Shown piece after piece: positions 1-7,034 of a DNA stretch of 64,000 bases. The stretch lies in the NCBI RefSeq assembly GCF_013340205.1, contig NZ_BJTG01000008.1, positions 124,001 through 188,000 on the forward strand, read 5' to 3'. A program made the translations under genes and the position numbers. This stretch comes from Anaeromyxobacter diazotrophicus. GTDB lineage: Bacteria > Myxococcota > Myxococcia > Myxococcales > Anaeromyxobacteraceae. The notes below the pieces were generated by a model, which saw only the letters and a list, made by a program, of their open reading frames with translations, was not told where the DNA came from and did not search any database. Position 1 is the stretch's first letter, and every line of letters begins with the position of its first letter.

Positions 1-27
1 GTCGAGGGTGGCGCGCCGCGGCGCCAT
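1..27 (-). CDS. Possible 5' end of a gene running off the left edge
   Basis: An ATG on the minus strand is followed by nine open codons (MAPRRATLD) up to the edge. It lies 42 bp downstream of the lemA stop in the same direction. LemA genes are often followed by a TPM-domain (DUF477) gene, so a co-transcribed partner is plausible, but nothing in nine codons identifies it and no strong ribosome site is visible. Confidence 0.2.
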
Positions 28-69
28 GGCGGCGCTAGCCCGGCCCCGCGGGGACGGTGGTGCGGGCCA

Positions 70-657
70 CTACAGCGCCACCCGCACCGGCGCCCGCTCG
101 GTCTCGCTGGCGGACTCGTAGGGCGCCGCCTCGGTGAAGCCGAAGGTGCCCGCGAGCGCGCTGGCCGGGAACGACTCGCGGCCGACGTTGTACTCCATGA
201 CCGCGTCGTTGTAGGCCTGCCGTGCGAAGGCGACGCGGTTCTCGGTGGAGGCGAGCTCCTCGAAGAGCTGCGCCACGCTGCCGTTGGCCTTGAGGTCGGG
301 GTAGGCCTCCGCCACCGCGACGAGCCGCGCCAGCGCGCCCGAGAGCGCGCCCTCCGCCCCCGCCAGCCGCTGCATCGCGCCCGCGTCGCCCGGCGCCGCC
401 GCCGCGCCCCGCGCCGCCCCCTCCGCCTGCGCGCGCGCCTGGACCACCGCGTCGAGCGTCTCGCGCTCGTGCTTCAGGTACGCGCGCGTCGCCTCGACCA
501 GGTTCGGGATGAGGTCGTGCCGGCGGCGGAGCTGGACGTCGATCTGGCTGTAGGCGTTGCGGTAGCCGTTCCGCCGGGCGACGAGCCCGTTGTAGAGCCG
601 CGCCACCGCCGACCCCAGGACCACCACCACGACGAGGACCACCAGCGCGCCGACCAT
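70..657 (-). CDS. lemA: LemA family membrane-anchored protein
   Basis: 195 aa, a normal LemA length. The N-terminus is one hydrophobic segment (about residues 2-20, mostly V and L), followed by the family signature around residues 28-55 (RNGYRNAYSQIDVQLRRR, then DLIPNLV), then long amphipathic helices. LemA proteins are inner-membrane anchored with a helical bundle outside the membrane; their biochemical role is not known. I chose ATG at 657 because a GGAGG sits five bases before it; the in-frame GTG two codons earlier (663) would overlap that GGAGG. The next gene downstream appears to start 42 bp later and runs off the window. Confidence 0.9.
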   Translation of the reverse strand: MVGALVVLVVVVVLGSAVARLYNGLVARRNGYRNAYSQIDVQLRRRHDLIPNLVEATRAYLKHERETLDAVVQARAQAEGAARGAAAAPGDAGAMQRLAGAEGALSGALARLVAVAEAYPDLKANGSVAQLFEELASTENRVAFARQAYNDAVMEYNVGRESFPASALAGTFGFTEAAPYESASETERAPVRVAL

Positions 658-747
658 GGGCACCTCCGGAGCGCCAGCATCGCACAGCGGGGCCGCCCGC
701 GGTCCACGCGTTCGGGCGGGCGGGGTGGAGCGCCGTGGGCGCCGGAC

Positions 748-969
748 CTACCTCGGCGCGCCGAGGGCGAGGTCGTCGCCCATCCGCGAGCACCCCGCCG
801 CGTGCGCCTCGCGCCGGAGCGGCGCGCCGGTGTGCCAGCTGAAGGGCTCCACCGCGTGGCTGCACTCCGGGCAGAGCGCCGCGTCCTGCACCAGCTCGCA
901 GTCCTCGGAGCAGGTGTCCTGGCCAGGTTCGACGGGTTCACCGCAGACGACGCAGCCGAAACGGCTCAT
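748..969 (-). CDS. Small Cys-rich (zinc-ribbon-like) protein
   Basis: 73 aa, start ATG at 969 preceded by GAGGAG at good spacing. Cysteines come in pairs: C6/C9, C20/C24, C33/C36, plus C60. The CxxC pairs separated by 10-25 residues suggest one or two treble-clef or zinc-ribbon sites, and the CSEDC-type segment resembles small DUF2116-like zinc ribbons. Function is unknown. It is divergent from the four-helix-bundle gene at 1230, with the CGACCN repeat tract between them, and precedes lemA by 90 bp on the same strand. A longer in-frame reading upstream translates the repeat tract as SRSRSR and is not credible. Confidence 0.65.
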   Translation of the reverse strand: MSRFGCVVCGEPVEPGQDTCSEDCELVQDAALCPECSHAVEPFSWHTGAPLRREAHAAGCSRMGDDLALGAPR

Positions 970-1024
970 GGAGACTCCTCGCTTTCGCGGGGGGAGTGTG
1001 GAGGGGGGATCTGACAGTGGGGGG

Positions 1025-1180
1025 CGACCTCGACCTGCGACCTGCGACCTCGACCGCGACCGCGACCGCGACCTCGACCACGACCACGACCTCGACCGCG
1101 ACCTCGACCGCGACCGCGAATTGGGACTGCGACTGCGACGCGACTCCGGCGAGTTCGACCTCGACCTCGACGGCGACGAG
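1025..1180. repeat. CGACCN hexamer repeat tract
   Basis: About fifteen near-tandem copies of CGACCT, CGACCG or CGACCA from 1025 to 1118, then a degenerate stretch (GACTGC units) and three more CGACCT-type units at 1156-1172. The six-base period would read in frame as alternating dipeptides such as SR, VE or AT on either strand, but codon use and the lack of a start argue that it is not coding. The same unit recurs at 1921-1951 and, inverted, at 57088-57165. Confidence 0.85.
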
Positions 1181-1191
1181 GGAGGCCATCG

Positions 1192-1233
1192 CCATTTCCG
1201 CCTCCCTCCTTCGGAGTGAGGAGGCGGAAATGG
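1192..1233 (+). promoter_or_regulatory. Perfect hairpin covering the RBS and start codon of the next gene
   Basis: CCATTTCCGCCTCC (1192-1205) is the exact reverse complement of GGAGGCGGAAATGG (1220-1233). The right arm contains the whole Shine-Dalgarno GGAGG (1220-1224) and the ATG (1230-1232) of the four-helix-bundle gene. The loop holds a further CTCC/GGAG pairing (1206-1209 with 1213-1216). As RNA this 14-bp stem would block ribosome access unless opened. Confidence 0.7.
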
Positions 1234-1598
1234 CTCATTCATCTCGTTCATCAATCGTCGTCGAGGTCGAGGTGCTCCCGTTTCAGACACTCGATGTTTA
1301 CGTCGCGGCCCGCGAGCTCGCGGCGCTCGTGCACGCTTTTCGCATCGCGGACGCGGAGCTCCGCGACCAGGCCACGCGGGCCGCGAAGTCGGTCTTTCTC
1401 AACCTCTGCGAGGGGCTGCCCAGCGACAGCGGGCCCATGCGACGCAAGCACTTCGCGCTCGCGAACGGCTCGTTGCACGAGGTGGTCGGGGCCGTGGATC
1501 TGGCGCAGGCCATCGGGGCGCTCGCGCCCGAGCCCGCGCGGCGCGCGCAGGCGCTCGCGGTCCGGGTGAAGCACATGCTGCGCGCGCTGGCGCGGTGA
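1230..1598 (+). CDS. Four-helix-bundle protein (23S rRNA IVP / S23 family)
   Basis: 122 aa. After a short N-terminus (IVVEVEV) encoded by a GAGGTC repeat, the protein shows the family pattern: LDVYVAARELAALVHAF, then LRDQATRAAKSVFLNLCEG, then RRKHFALANGSLHEVVGAVDLA and a final helix ending VRVKHMLRAL. This matches the four-helix-bundle family first seen as intervening sequences in 23S rRNA genes and related to the Avd fold of diversity-generating retroelements. It stands alone here, with no rRNA or reverse transcriptase nearby. The start is set by GGAGG five bases before the ATG, although that site lies inside a perfect hairpin. The function of free-standing members is unknown. Confidence 0.8.
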   Translation: MAHSSRSSIVVEVEVLPFQTLDVYVAARELAALVHAFRIADAELRDQATRAAKSVFLNLCEGLPSDSGPMRRKHFALANGSLHEVVGAVDLAQAIGALAPEPARRAQALAVRVKHMLRALAR

Positions 1599-1612
1599 GT
1601 CGGGGCGCTCAC

Positions 1613-1642
1613 GTGCGGCACGGCGCACCGGACGCGCCGCAC
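1613..1642 (+). terminator. Hairpin after the four-helix-bundle gene
   Basis: GTGCGGC (1613-1619) pairs with GCCGCAC (1636-1642), with an alternative inner GGCGC/GCGCC stem. It begins 14 bp after the stop codon. There is no T tract, as is common at this GC content, so the terminator role is inferred. Confidence 0.4.
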
Positions 1643-1965
1643 CGCGCCCGCGCGCGCACGAGGCGCCATTGCGGAGCGCCGCCCCAGGTCACGCGCTCGC
1701 CGGAACGCGCCGAGGGGACCTCGCCGCGGGCGAGGACTGCTCGAAGCTCCGCGCCGCGGAGGCGGCGCGGTGCAAGGTTCCGCAGCCCGCGTCGCGCGGC
1801 CAGCGGTGCGCGTTCCGGCCGTGGGAGCAGTCCGGCGCGGCGCGGAGCACGGGCGCCGACGCGCGCGCGAGCGCGGGGCGGCGGGGGCAGCCCCTTCGCG
1901 CGCGGGCGAGGGAAACGACTGCGACCTCGACCTCGACCGCAACCGCGACCCGGGCCGACTCGACG
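1643..1965. other. Non-coding gap between convergent genes, with a second CGACCN tract
   Basis: No credible gene is visible: the open frames here have the codon pattern of shadows and no ribosome sites. The one clear structure is five CGACCN-type units at 1921-1951, 15 bp from the end of the activase gene. Confidence 0.6.
1921..1951. repeat. CGACCN hexamer repeat, short tract
   Basis: Five units (CGACCT, CGACCT, CGACCG, CAACCG, CGACCC) just beyond the stop of the minus-strand activase gene. Same unit and same orientation as the tract at 1025-1180. Confidence 0.75.
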
Positions 1966-4900
1966 TCACTGCCCTGCGGGGCCGACGCGCGCGGGGGCGA
2001 GGGCGTGGGGCAGGGGCTCGGCGGTGGAGGCGGCGGGGCGGCGGGTGCGGCGGCCGCGGAAGCGCTGGTGGACCTCGAAGGCGAAGCCGTCCAGCACCTC
2101 CGGGTCGATCGGGTCGCCGTTCAAGGACAAGGTGAGGGAGAGCAGGCCCTCCCGCTCCGCCACGTGGTGGAACTGCGCCTCGGCGATCTTGTTCGGCATG
2201 CACTCGAGCGGGCCCACCGAGACCACCGCGTCGATCTCGCCCCGGCGCCAGGCGTGGACCGGGACGCCGATGGTGAGCACCGACTCCACCTCCAGCTCCT
2301 CGCGCAGGTACGGCGCCGCCGCGGCCAGCGCGGCCTTCACCGGCACGTGCTCCGGCCAGCCCAGCACCCCCGCCCCCGCCCGGTGGCACAGGCCCAGGAT
2401 GCGGTTCCGGAGCGCGGTCTCGAGCCGGTCGGCCGGGCCGCGGTTGGCGCCGCTCTTCGCGGCGATGAAGTCCGAGTACTGGATGAACTCGGACACCGGC
2501 TCCAGCCGGGCGCGGATGCCGCGCCGCTCCAGCGCCTCGGAGACGTAGTCGTTCGCGAAGGGGTCGGAGCGGACGTAGATCTCGCCCACCACCAGCACGC
2601 TCGGCACCTCCTTCCGCGACTTCACCGCGGCCAGCTCCTCCGCCGCGCGCCGGAGCAGCTCCGGGATGCCGTAGACGCGGCCCGTCGCCACCTCCAGGAG
2701 CACCCGCGCCGCCGACAGGTCCCCCGCCGCCGCGCCCTCGATGCGCGCCCACAGCGCCTCCGACCAGCGCCGGTGCAGCTCGGCCGCCGCGCCGTCGCGC
2801 GTCTCCACCGGGCGCACGTCGTGGAGCGCCTCCTCCAGCACCCCCGCCGCGCAGACGCCGGCGAAGATGATGGCCTTGAAGCCTGGCGGCATGCCGTGGA
2901 AGTAGTCGCCGAAGGTGGGCGACCACAGGTCCACCCGCTCGCCGTGGCCCAGCCGGTCGAGCACGAGCTGGTGCAGCTGCTTGTAGGCGCCGAAGCGGCA
3001 GGGGCCGTCCGAGCCGGGCATGAGGAAGGTGAACCGCTCGCGCTCCTCGCCCGGGCGCTCGATGCGCTCGAGCAGGCTGCCCAGGGTGAGGGTGAGCGGC
3101 AGGCACTCCTTGCCCGAGGTGTGCCGCCGGCCGAGGCGCAGGGTCTCGCGGGTCGGCCGGGCCAGGGTCTCGGCGCGGGCGCCCAGCCCGCGCGCCGCCG
3201 CCGCCACCGCCTCCGCCTCCGGCCCCATCCGCGGGACCAGCATGCGCGCGCCCGCCCGCGCCAGCGCCAGCAGCGAGCGCGGCGGGACGGTGAGCCGGCC
3301 CGCGTCGCGCGGAGGGGTCGCGCGCGGGGCGCGCTGGTCCTCGCGCACGCAGTGCAGGAACGCCTCGACCCGGGTCTTCGTGCCCGCGTCGCCCGCGTGC
3401 CCGTCGGTCTCGATGATGGCGAAGGGGCGCCCCTCCATGAGCCAGGCGTAGGCGTGCACCGTGAAGCTGTCCGGGCCGCAGGAGTAGTTGGAGCAGAAGA
3501 TGGAGTAGAGGCCTGGCTCCCGGCGCAGGTGCCAGGCGGCGCGCAGGATGCGCTGCCCGTAGCCCCAGAAGACGTCCTCGAACACCGGCGCCTCGTCCGG
3601 CACCGGGTAGCAGTCGACCGGGATGGCGATCGCGCCCTGCTCGCGCAGGATGGAGGGCACGTGCGAGTTGAGGACGTCGTTGTGGATGGTGTAGCTGCGG
3701 CCCAGCACCACCACCGGGGTCACGCCCTCGGCGCGGCAGAAGGCGAGCGCGCGCGCGCCGATGTCGAGCAGCGCCGCCTCGAACTGCTCCTGCTCGATCC
3801 GCGCCGCCCGCCACGCCGCCCGCCACGCGCCCTCGCGCGTCACGCCCAGCGCCTCGGCCAGGGCGCGGCACCCCTCCAGGAACCGCTCCGAGTCGAGGAA
3901 GCCCGGGCCCATGTCCACCACCGGCGAGACGACGCGCGGCGCGCGCGCCCCGAGGTCCCAGCGCAGCATGTCCGGCGCGCCCTGCACGATGGGGCACACC
4001 GCCGAGACCCGCTCCTGGGCGTGCGCGCGCGGGATCTCGCGCAGCATCGGCAGGAAGAGGAAGTCGGGCCGGGCGTCGGCCATCTCCGAGACGAGCCCGT
4101 GGTACTGCTGCATCGGCGCGCAGAACGGGACGTTCGCCTCCTCGATGCCGCGCCGGAGCGCGCCGCGACCGGCGCCGCGCGCCACCCGCACGTCGAGGCC
4201 GAGCGCGTGCACGAAGGTGGCGAAGAACGGGAAGAGCCCCTTCAGCTGGAACTCGTCCGTCATCGCCACCACCGGCCGCCCGCGGCGGACGCTCGCGCGC
4301 GCCGCCACCGCCTCCACCAGCGCCTCGCGCTCGCGGAAGGGGTCGGGGGCCAGGTCGGGGAGCTTCTTGCGGCGGGTGCCCTGGTCCCACAGCGAGCAGC
4401 CGCCGCCCCAGGTGAAGCGCGCCTGCGCGCCGGCGACGACGGTGGTGAGCCGGTCGATGCGGCACTTGTTGCCGGCGCCGCCGCAGCCCTGCGTCGAGCC
4501 GCACACGAACTCGTCCTTGCGCTCCACCCGCGCCGCGAGGAAGCGGCGCAGGTCGAGCGCCGGCGCGCCCGCCAGCGGCAGCTCGTCGAGCGCGAGGAGC
4601 GCGATGCCCACCGCCCCCATGAGCCCCGGCTTGGGCGGGACGATCACCTCCGCCCCGGTCTGCCGCGCCACCGCCGCCGCCAGCGCGTCGGAGGCGAACG
4701 GCATGCCCTGGCAGAAGATCACCTCGCCCACGGAGCGGCTGCCCTTCACGCGGTTCAGGTAGTTCGCCACCACCGAGTCGTAGATGCCGGCCACGATGCG
4801 GTCGCGCGCCACCCCCGAGGCGAGCGCCTCGTCGATGATCTCGGCCATGAACACCGAGCAGTGCTGGCCGAGCGCGACGCCCCCCTTCGCCGCCAGCGCC

Positions 4901-6297
4901 TCCTCGCCGAGCTGCGCGACGCTCTCGATGCCCTGGAATCGCTTGCCCTGCTCCTCGATGAAGGAGCCGGTCCCGGCGCTGCACGCCTCGTTCATGGCGG
5001 CGTCGACCACCCGCCCCTCGCTGAGCCGGATGTACTTCGCGTCCTGCCCGCCGATCTCGAAGATGGTGTCGACCCGCGGGTCGAGCGCCAGCGCGCCGGT
5101 GGCGTGGGCGGCGATCTCGTTGAGGACGTGGACCGCCTCGCGGCCGTACACGGTGGCGAGCAGCGAGCCCACGATCTCGCGCCCGGAGCCGGTGGCGCCG
5201 AAGCCGCGCACCCGGTGCAGCGCCGCCGGCCCGTCGAGGAAGAGGCGCACCAGCTCCTGCGCCGCCGCCACCGGCGCGCCGTTCGTGCGCAGGTAGCCCT
5301 CCCACAGCGGCGCGCGGGTGGCGGCGTCGAGCGCCACCGCCTTCGAGCCGGTGGACCCGATGTCGAAGCCGAGCACCACGTGCCGGACGCCCTCCACCTC
5401 GACCACCGGCGAGGCCGGGAGCCGCTTCACCCGCGCCCGCGACGCCGAGAGCGCCGGCAGCTTCTCGAGCGTGGTCTCGAGCGGCGGGAGGATGAGCTCG
5501 GAGAGCGGCGGCACCCGCGTCCCCGGGTGCTCGGCCGCCACCAGCGCGCAGCCGAGCGCCTCGAGGTAGAGCCCGTCCTCGGGATCGCCGGCGACGAGCT
5601 CCATCCCGTGCCGCTCGAGGAAGGCGCGGAAGTGCTCCCGGACCCGCCGCGCGCGCGCCACCCCGCCCGCCAGCCAGACCCGCGGCGGCGAGAGGCTCGG
5701 CTTGAGCAGCACCTCGACGTTCTCGCAGATGGCGTCGAGCAGCCCCGCCAGGATGCGGTCCTTGCCCTCGCCCTTGTTGGCGAGGTGGGTCATGTCGGTC
5801 TTGAGGATGACCGGGCAGCGGCCGGAGAGCGGCGCCGGCTCCGCCACCCCCGCCGCCAGCTCGGCGGCCTCCGCCACGCCGAGGTCGAAGCGCTCCACGA
5901 GCTGGCGCAGGAAGTTGCCGGTGCCCTGCGCGCAGCGCGAGTTCTCGCGGAAGACCTGCTGGCCGCCGCCGCGCAGCTCGAGCACGGAGAAGCCGTGGCC
6001 GCCGATCGAGACCAGGGTGGCCGGCGCGTCGCCGTGCAGGTGCCGGTGGGCGCAGGCGACGGCCTGCTTCACCGGCACGCGCGAGAGCTGCACCTGGCGC
6101 CCGAGCCGCCCGGTCACCGCCGCCCCGCCGACCTCCTCCCACGACCAGCCGGAGAGGACCTCCAGCAGCCGCGGCCCGGGCTCCTTGTGGTGCTCGACGA
6201 GCGCGCGGCGCGCCACGCGGCAGCCGCCCTCGTCGCGGACCAGCTCCACGACCTTGAGCGTCTCCGCGCCCAGGTCGATGCCGACGAAGCGAGTCAT
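1966..6297 (-). CDS. Tandem BadF/HgdC-type activase fused to DUF2229 and 2-hydroxyacyl-CoA dehydratase-like domains
   Basis: 1443 aa. Two ASKHA ATPase domains of the BadF/BadG/BcrA/BcrD type lie in tandem: GIDLGAETLK at residues 6-15 and GFDIGSTGSKA at 310-320. Each keeps the two cysteines that hold the activase [4Fe-4S] cluster: C122 in CAQGTG and C161; C439 in CSAGTG and C480. The 39-residue spacing in domain 1 equals that of the well-studied HgdC activase. A further Cys group follows at C599, C605, C612 and C634. The rest (from about 675) looks like DUF2229 plus a 2-hydroxyglutaryl-CoA dehydratase-like region. HgdC-type activases drive ATP-dependent one-electron reduction of a dehydratase or benzoyl-CoA reductase; the substrate of these large fusions is not established. 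The start ATG at 6297 gives GIDLG at the normal position. The gene appears monocistronic. Confidence 0.85.
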   Translation of the reverse strand: MTRFVGIDLGAETLKVVELVRDEGGCRVARRALVEHHKEPGPRLLEVLSGWSWEEVGGAAVTGRLGRQVQLSRVPVKQAVACAHRHLHGDAPATLVSIGGHGFSVLELRGGGQQVFRENSRCAQGTGNFLRQLVERFDLGVAEAAELAAGVAEPAPLSGRCPVILKTDMTHLANKGEGKDRILAGLLDAICENVEVLLKPSLSPPRVWLAGGVARARRVREHFRAFLERHGMELVAGDPEDGLYLEALGCALVAAEHPGTRVPPLSELILPPLETTLEKLPALSASRARVKRLPASPVVEVEGVRHVVLGFDIGSTGSKAVALDAATRAPLWEGYLRTNGAPVAAAQELVRLFLDGPAALHRVRGFGATGSGREIVGSLLATVYGREAVHVLNEIAAHATGALALDPRVDTIFEIGGQDAKYIRLSEGRVVDAAMNEACSAGTGSFIEEQGKRFQGIESVAQLGEEALAAKGGVALGQHCSVFMAEIIDEALASGVARDRIVAGIYDSVVANYLNRVKGSRSVGEVIFCQGMPFASDALAAAVARQTGAEVIVPPKPGLMGAVGIALLALDELPLAGAPALDLRRFLAARVERKDEFVCGSTQGCGGAGNKCRIDRLTTVVAGAQARFTWGGGCSLWDQGTRRKKLPDLAPDPFREREALVEAVAARASVRRGRPVVAMTDEFQLKGLFPFFATFVHALGLDVRVARGAGRGALRRGIEEANVPFCAPMQQYHGLVSEMADARPDFLFLPMLREIPRAHAQERVSAVCPIVQGAPDMLRWDLGARAPRVVSPVVDMGPGFLDSERFLEGCRALAEALGVTREGAWRAAWRAARIEQEQFEAALLDIGARALAFCRAEGVTPVVVLGRSYTIHNDVLNSHVPSILREQGAIAIPVDCYPVPDEAPVFEDVFWGYGQRILRAAWHLRREPGLYSIFCSNYSCGPDSFTVHAYAWLMEGRPFAIIETDGHAGDAGTKTRVEAFLHCVREDQRAPRATPPRDAGRLTVPPRSLLALARAGARMLVPRMGPEAEAVAAAARGLGARAETLARPTRETLRLGRRHTSGKECLPLTLTLGSLLERIERPGEERERFTFLMPGSDGPCRFGAYKQLHQLVLDRLGHGERVDLWSPTFGDYFHGMPPGFKAIIFAGVCAAGVLEEALHDVRPVETRDGAAAELHRRWSEALWARIEGAAAGDLSAARVLLEVATGRVYGIPELLRRAAEELAAVKSRKEVPSVLVVGEIYVRSDPFANDYVSEALERRGIRARLEPVSEFIQYSDFIAAKSGANRGPADRLETALRNRILGLCHRAGAGVLGWPEHVPVKAALAAAAPYLREELEVESVLTIGVPVHAWRRGEIDAVVSVGPLECMPNKIAEAQFHHVAEREGLLSLTLSLNGDPIDPEVLDGFAFEVHQRFRGRRTRRPAASTAEPLPHALAPARVGPAGQ

Positions 6298-6398
6298 GGC
6301 GTTCCCCCCCGGTCCACGAGCGCGCGCCCGGGCGCACGGCGTGCACCCGGCCGGGTGACCCGACCGCTTGGTTCAGGGAAGTCCTACCACGGGCGCGC

Positions 6399-6806
6399 TC
6401 ACCGGCAGTAGCGGCCCACCACCTCGAACAGCTCGTCGAGGTCGAGCGGCTTCTCCAGGTGCGCCGCGACGCCGAGCGCCGCGATCCGCTCCTCGAGGCC
6501 GGCCGCCGCCGAGACGATCACCACCGGGATCCGCGCCAGCTCCGGATCGCTGAGCTGCTGCTGGCGGAACTCGGCCCCGTCCATCACCGGCATGAAGAGG
6601 TCGAGCAGGATGAGCGCCGGCCGAAGCTCGCGCGCGCGGGCGAGGCCGTCGGCCCCGTTGCGCGCCGTGTTCACCTCGTAGCCCTCGCTCTCCAGGATCT
6701 CCTGGAGCGTCTCGCGGATGTCGCGGTCGTCGTCGACGACGAGGACGTGACAGGTCGAGGGGGTGACGCGCGGGCCGCTGGAGAGCGGCGTGGCGGCGGA
6801 CATCAT
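6399..6806 (-). CDS. Single-domain response regulator (CheY-like receiver)
   Basis: 135 aa, only a receiver domain after a 19-residue lead. The acidic pair is D25/D26, the phospho-acceptor D69 (in LILLDLFMP), the switch residue S99 (in VVIVSA) and the lysine K119 (in LEKP). There is no output domain, so it acts through protein contacts or as a phosphorelay intermediate. The first of two adjacent ATGs (6806) is used because GGGAG lies eight bases upstream. It is divergent from the electron-conduit operon with a 228-bp gap, so it may share control with it; no kinase is adjacent. Confidence 0.9.
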   Translation of the reverse strand: MMSAATPLSSGPRVTPSTCHVLVVDDDRDIRETLQEILESEGYEVNTARNGADGLARARELRPALILLDLFMPVMDGAEFRQQQLSDPELARIPVVIVSAAAGLEERIAALGVAAHLEKPLDLDELFEVVGRYCR

Positions 6807-6927
6807 CAGGCGGGCTCCCTGCGAGAACGTTCGAGCACGAGGTGGAACCTTCCTGGGATCTCAGATTACCCGGAACGGGGGCGGCGCGCTGTCCCCGAAG
6901 CAACGGGTAACCCTGATCCGGACAGGA

Positions 6928-7011
6928 GGTTCCTGGGATGGGAGGGGGAACCCGAACGGCGCCCCATCTGGCCGGTGGCTCCTCCGGCCAAGTTCGGGTC
7001 CCTTCCCCATC
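6928..7011 (+). promoter_or_regulatory. Structured 5' leader with competing stems before the oxidoreductase gene
   Basis: A roughly 20-bp imperfect stem joins 6937-6957 to 6992-7011 (one A bulge, one A-C mismatch, two G-U pairs). It encloses a perfect 7-bp hairpin TGGCCGG/CCGGCCA (6969-6975 with 6984-6990). GATGGG (6937-6942) can instead pair with a second CCCATC at 6963-6968, and GGTTCC (6928-6933) with GGAACC (6947-6952). The structure ends 23 bases before the ATG at 7035. I do not recognise it as a named riboswitch. Confidence 0.5.
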
Positions 7012-7034
7012 GGCGCAGCTCGCCCGCGAGGAAC

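Noticed and set aside
1025-1180. CRISPR-like or protein-coding reading of the hexamer tract
   Set aside because: There are no spacers or repeats of 23-37 bp, and the SRSR- or VEVE-type translations have no start, ribosome site or codon bias.
1669-6411. A 1580-codon open frame on the plus strand opposite the activase gene
   Set aside because: Its product is a monotonous R/A/H/P/G sequence without domains; it is the antisense shadow of a very GC-biased real gene.
6928-7011. Leader as SRP RNA, tRNA-like element or a known riboswitch
   Set aside because: The [13 protein letters not shown]-type loop, tRNA arms and the conserved cores of cyclic-di-GMP, TPP and cobalamin riboswitches are not present.
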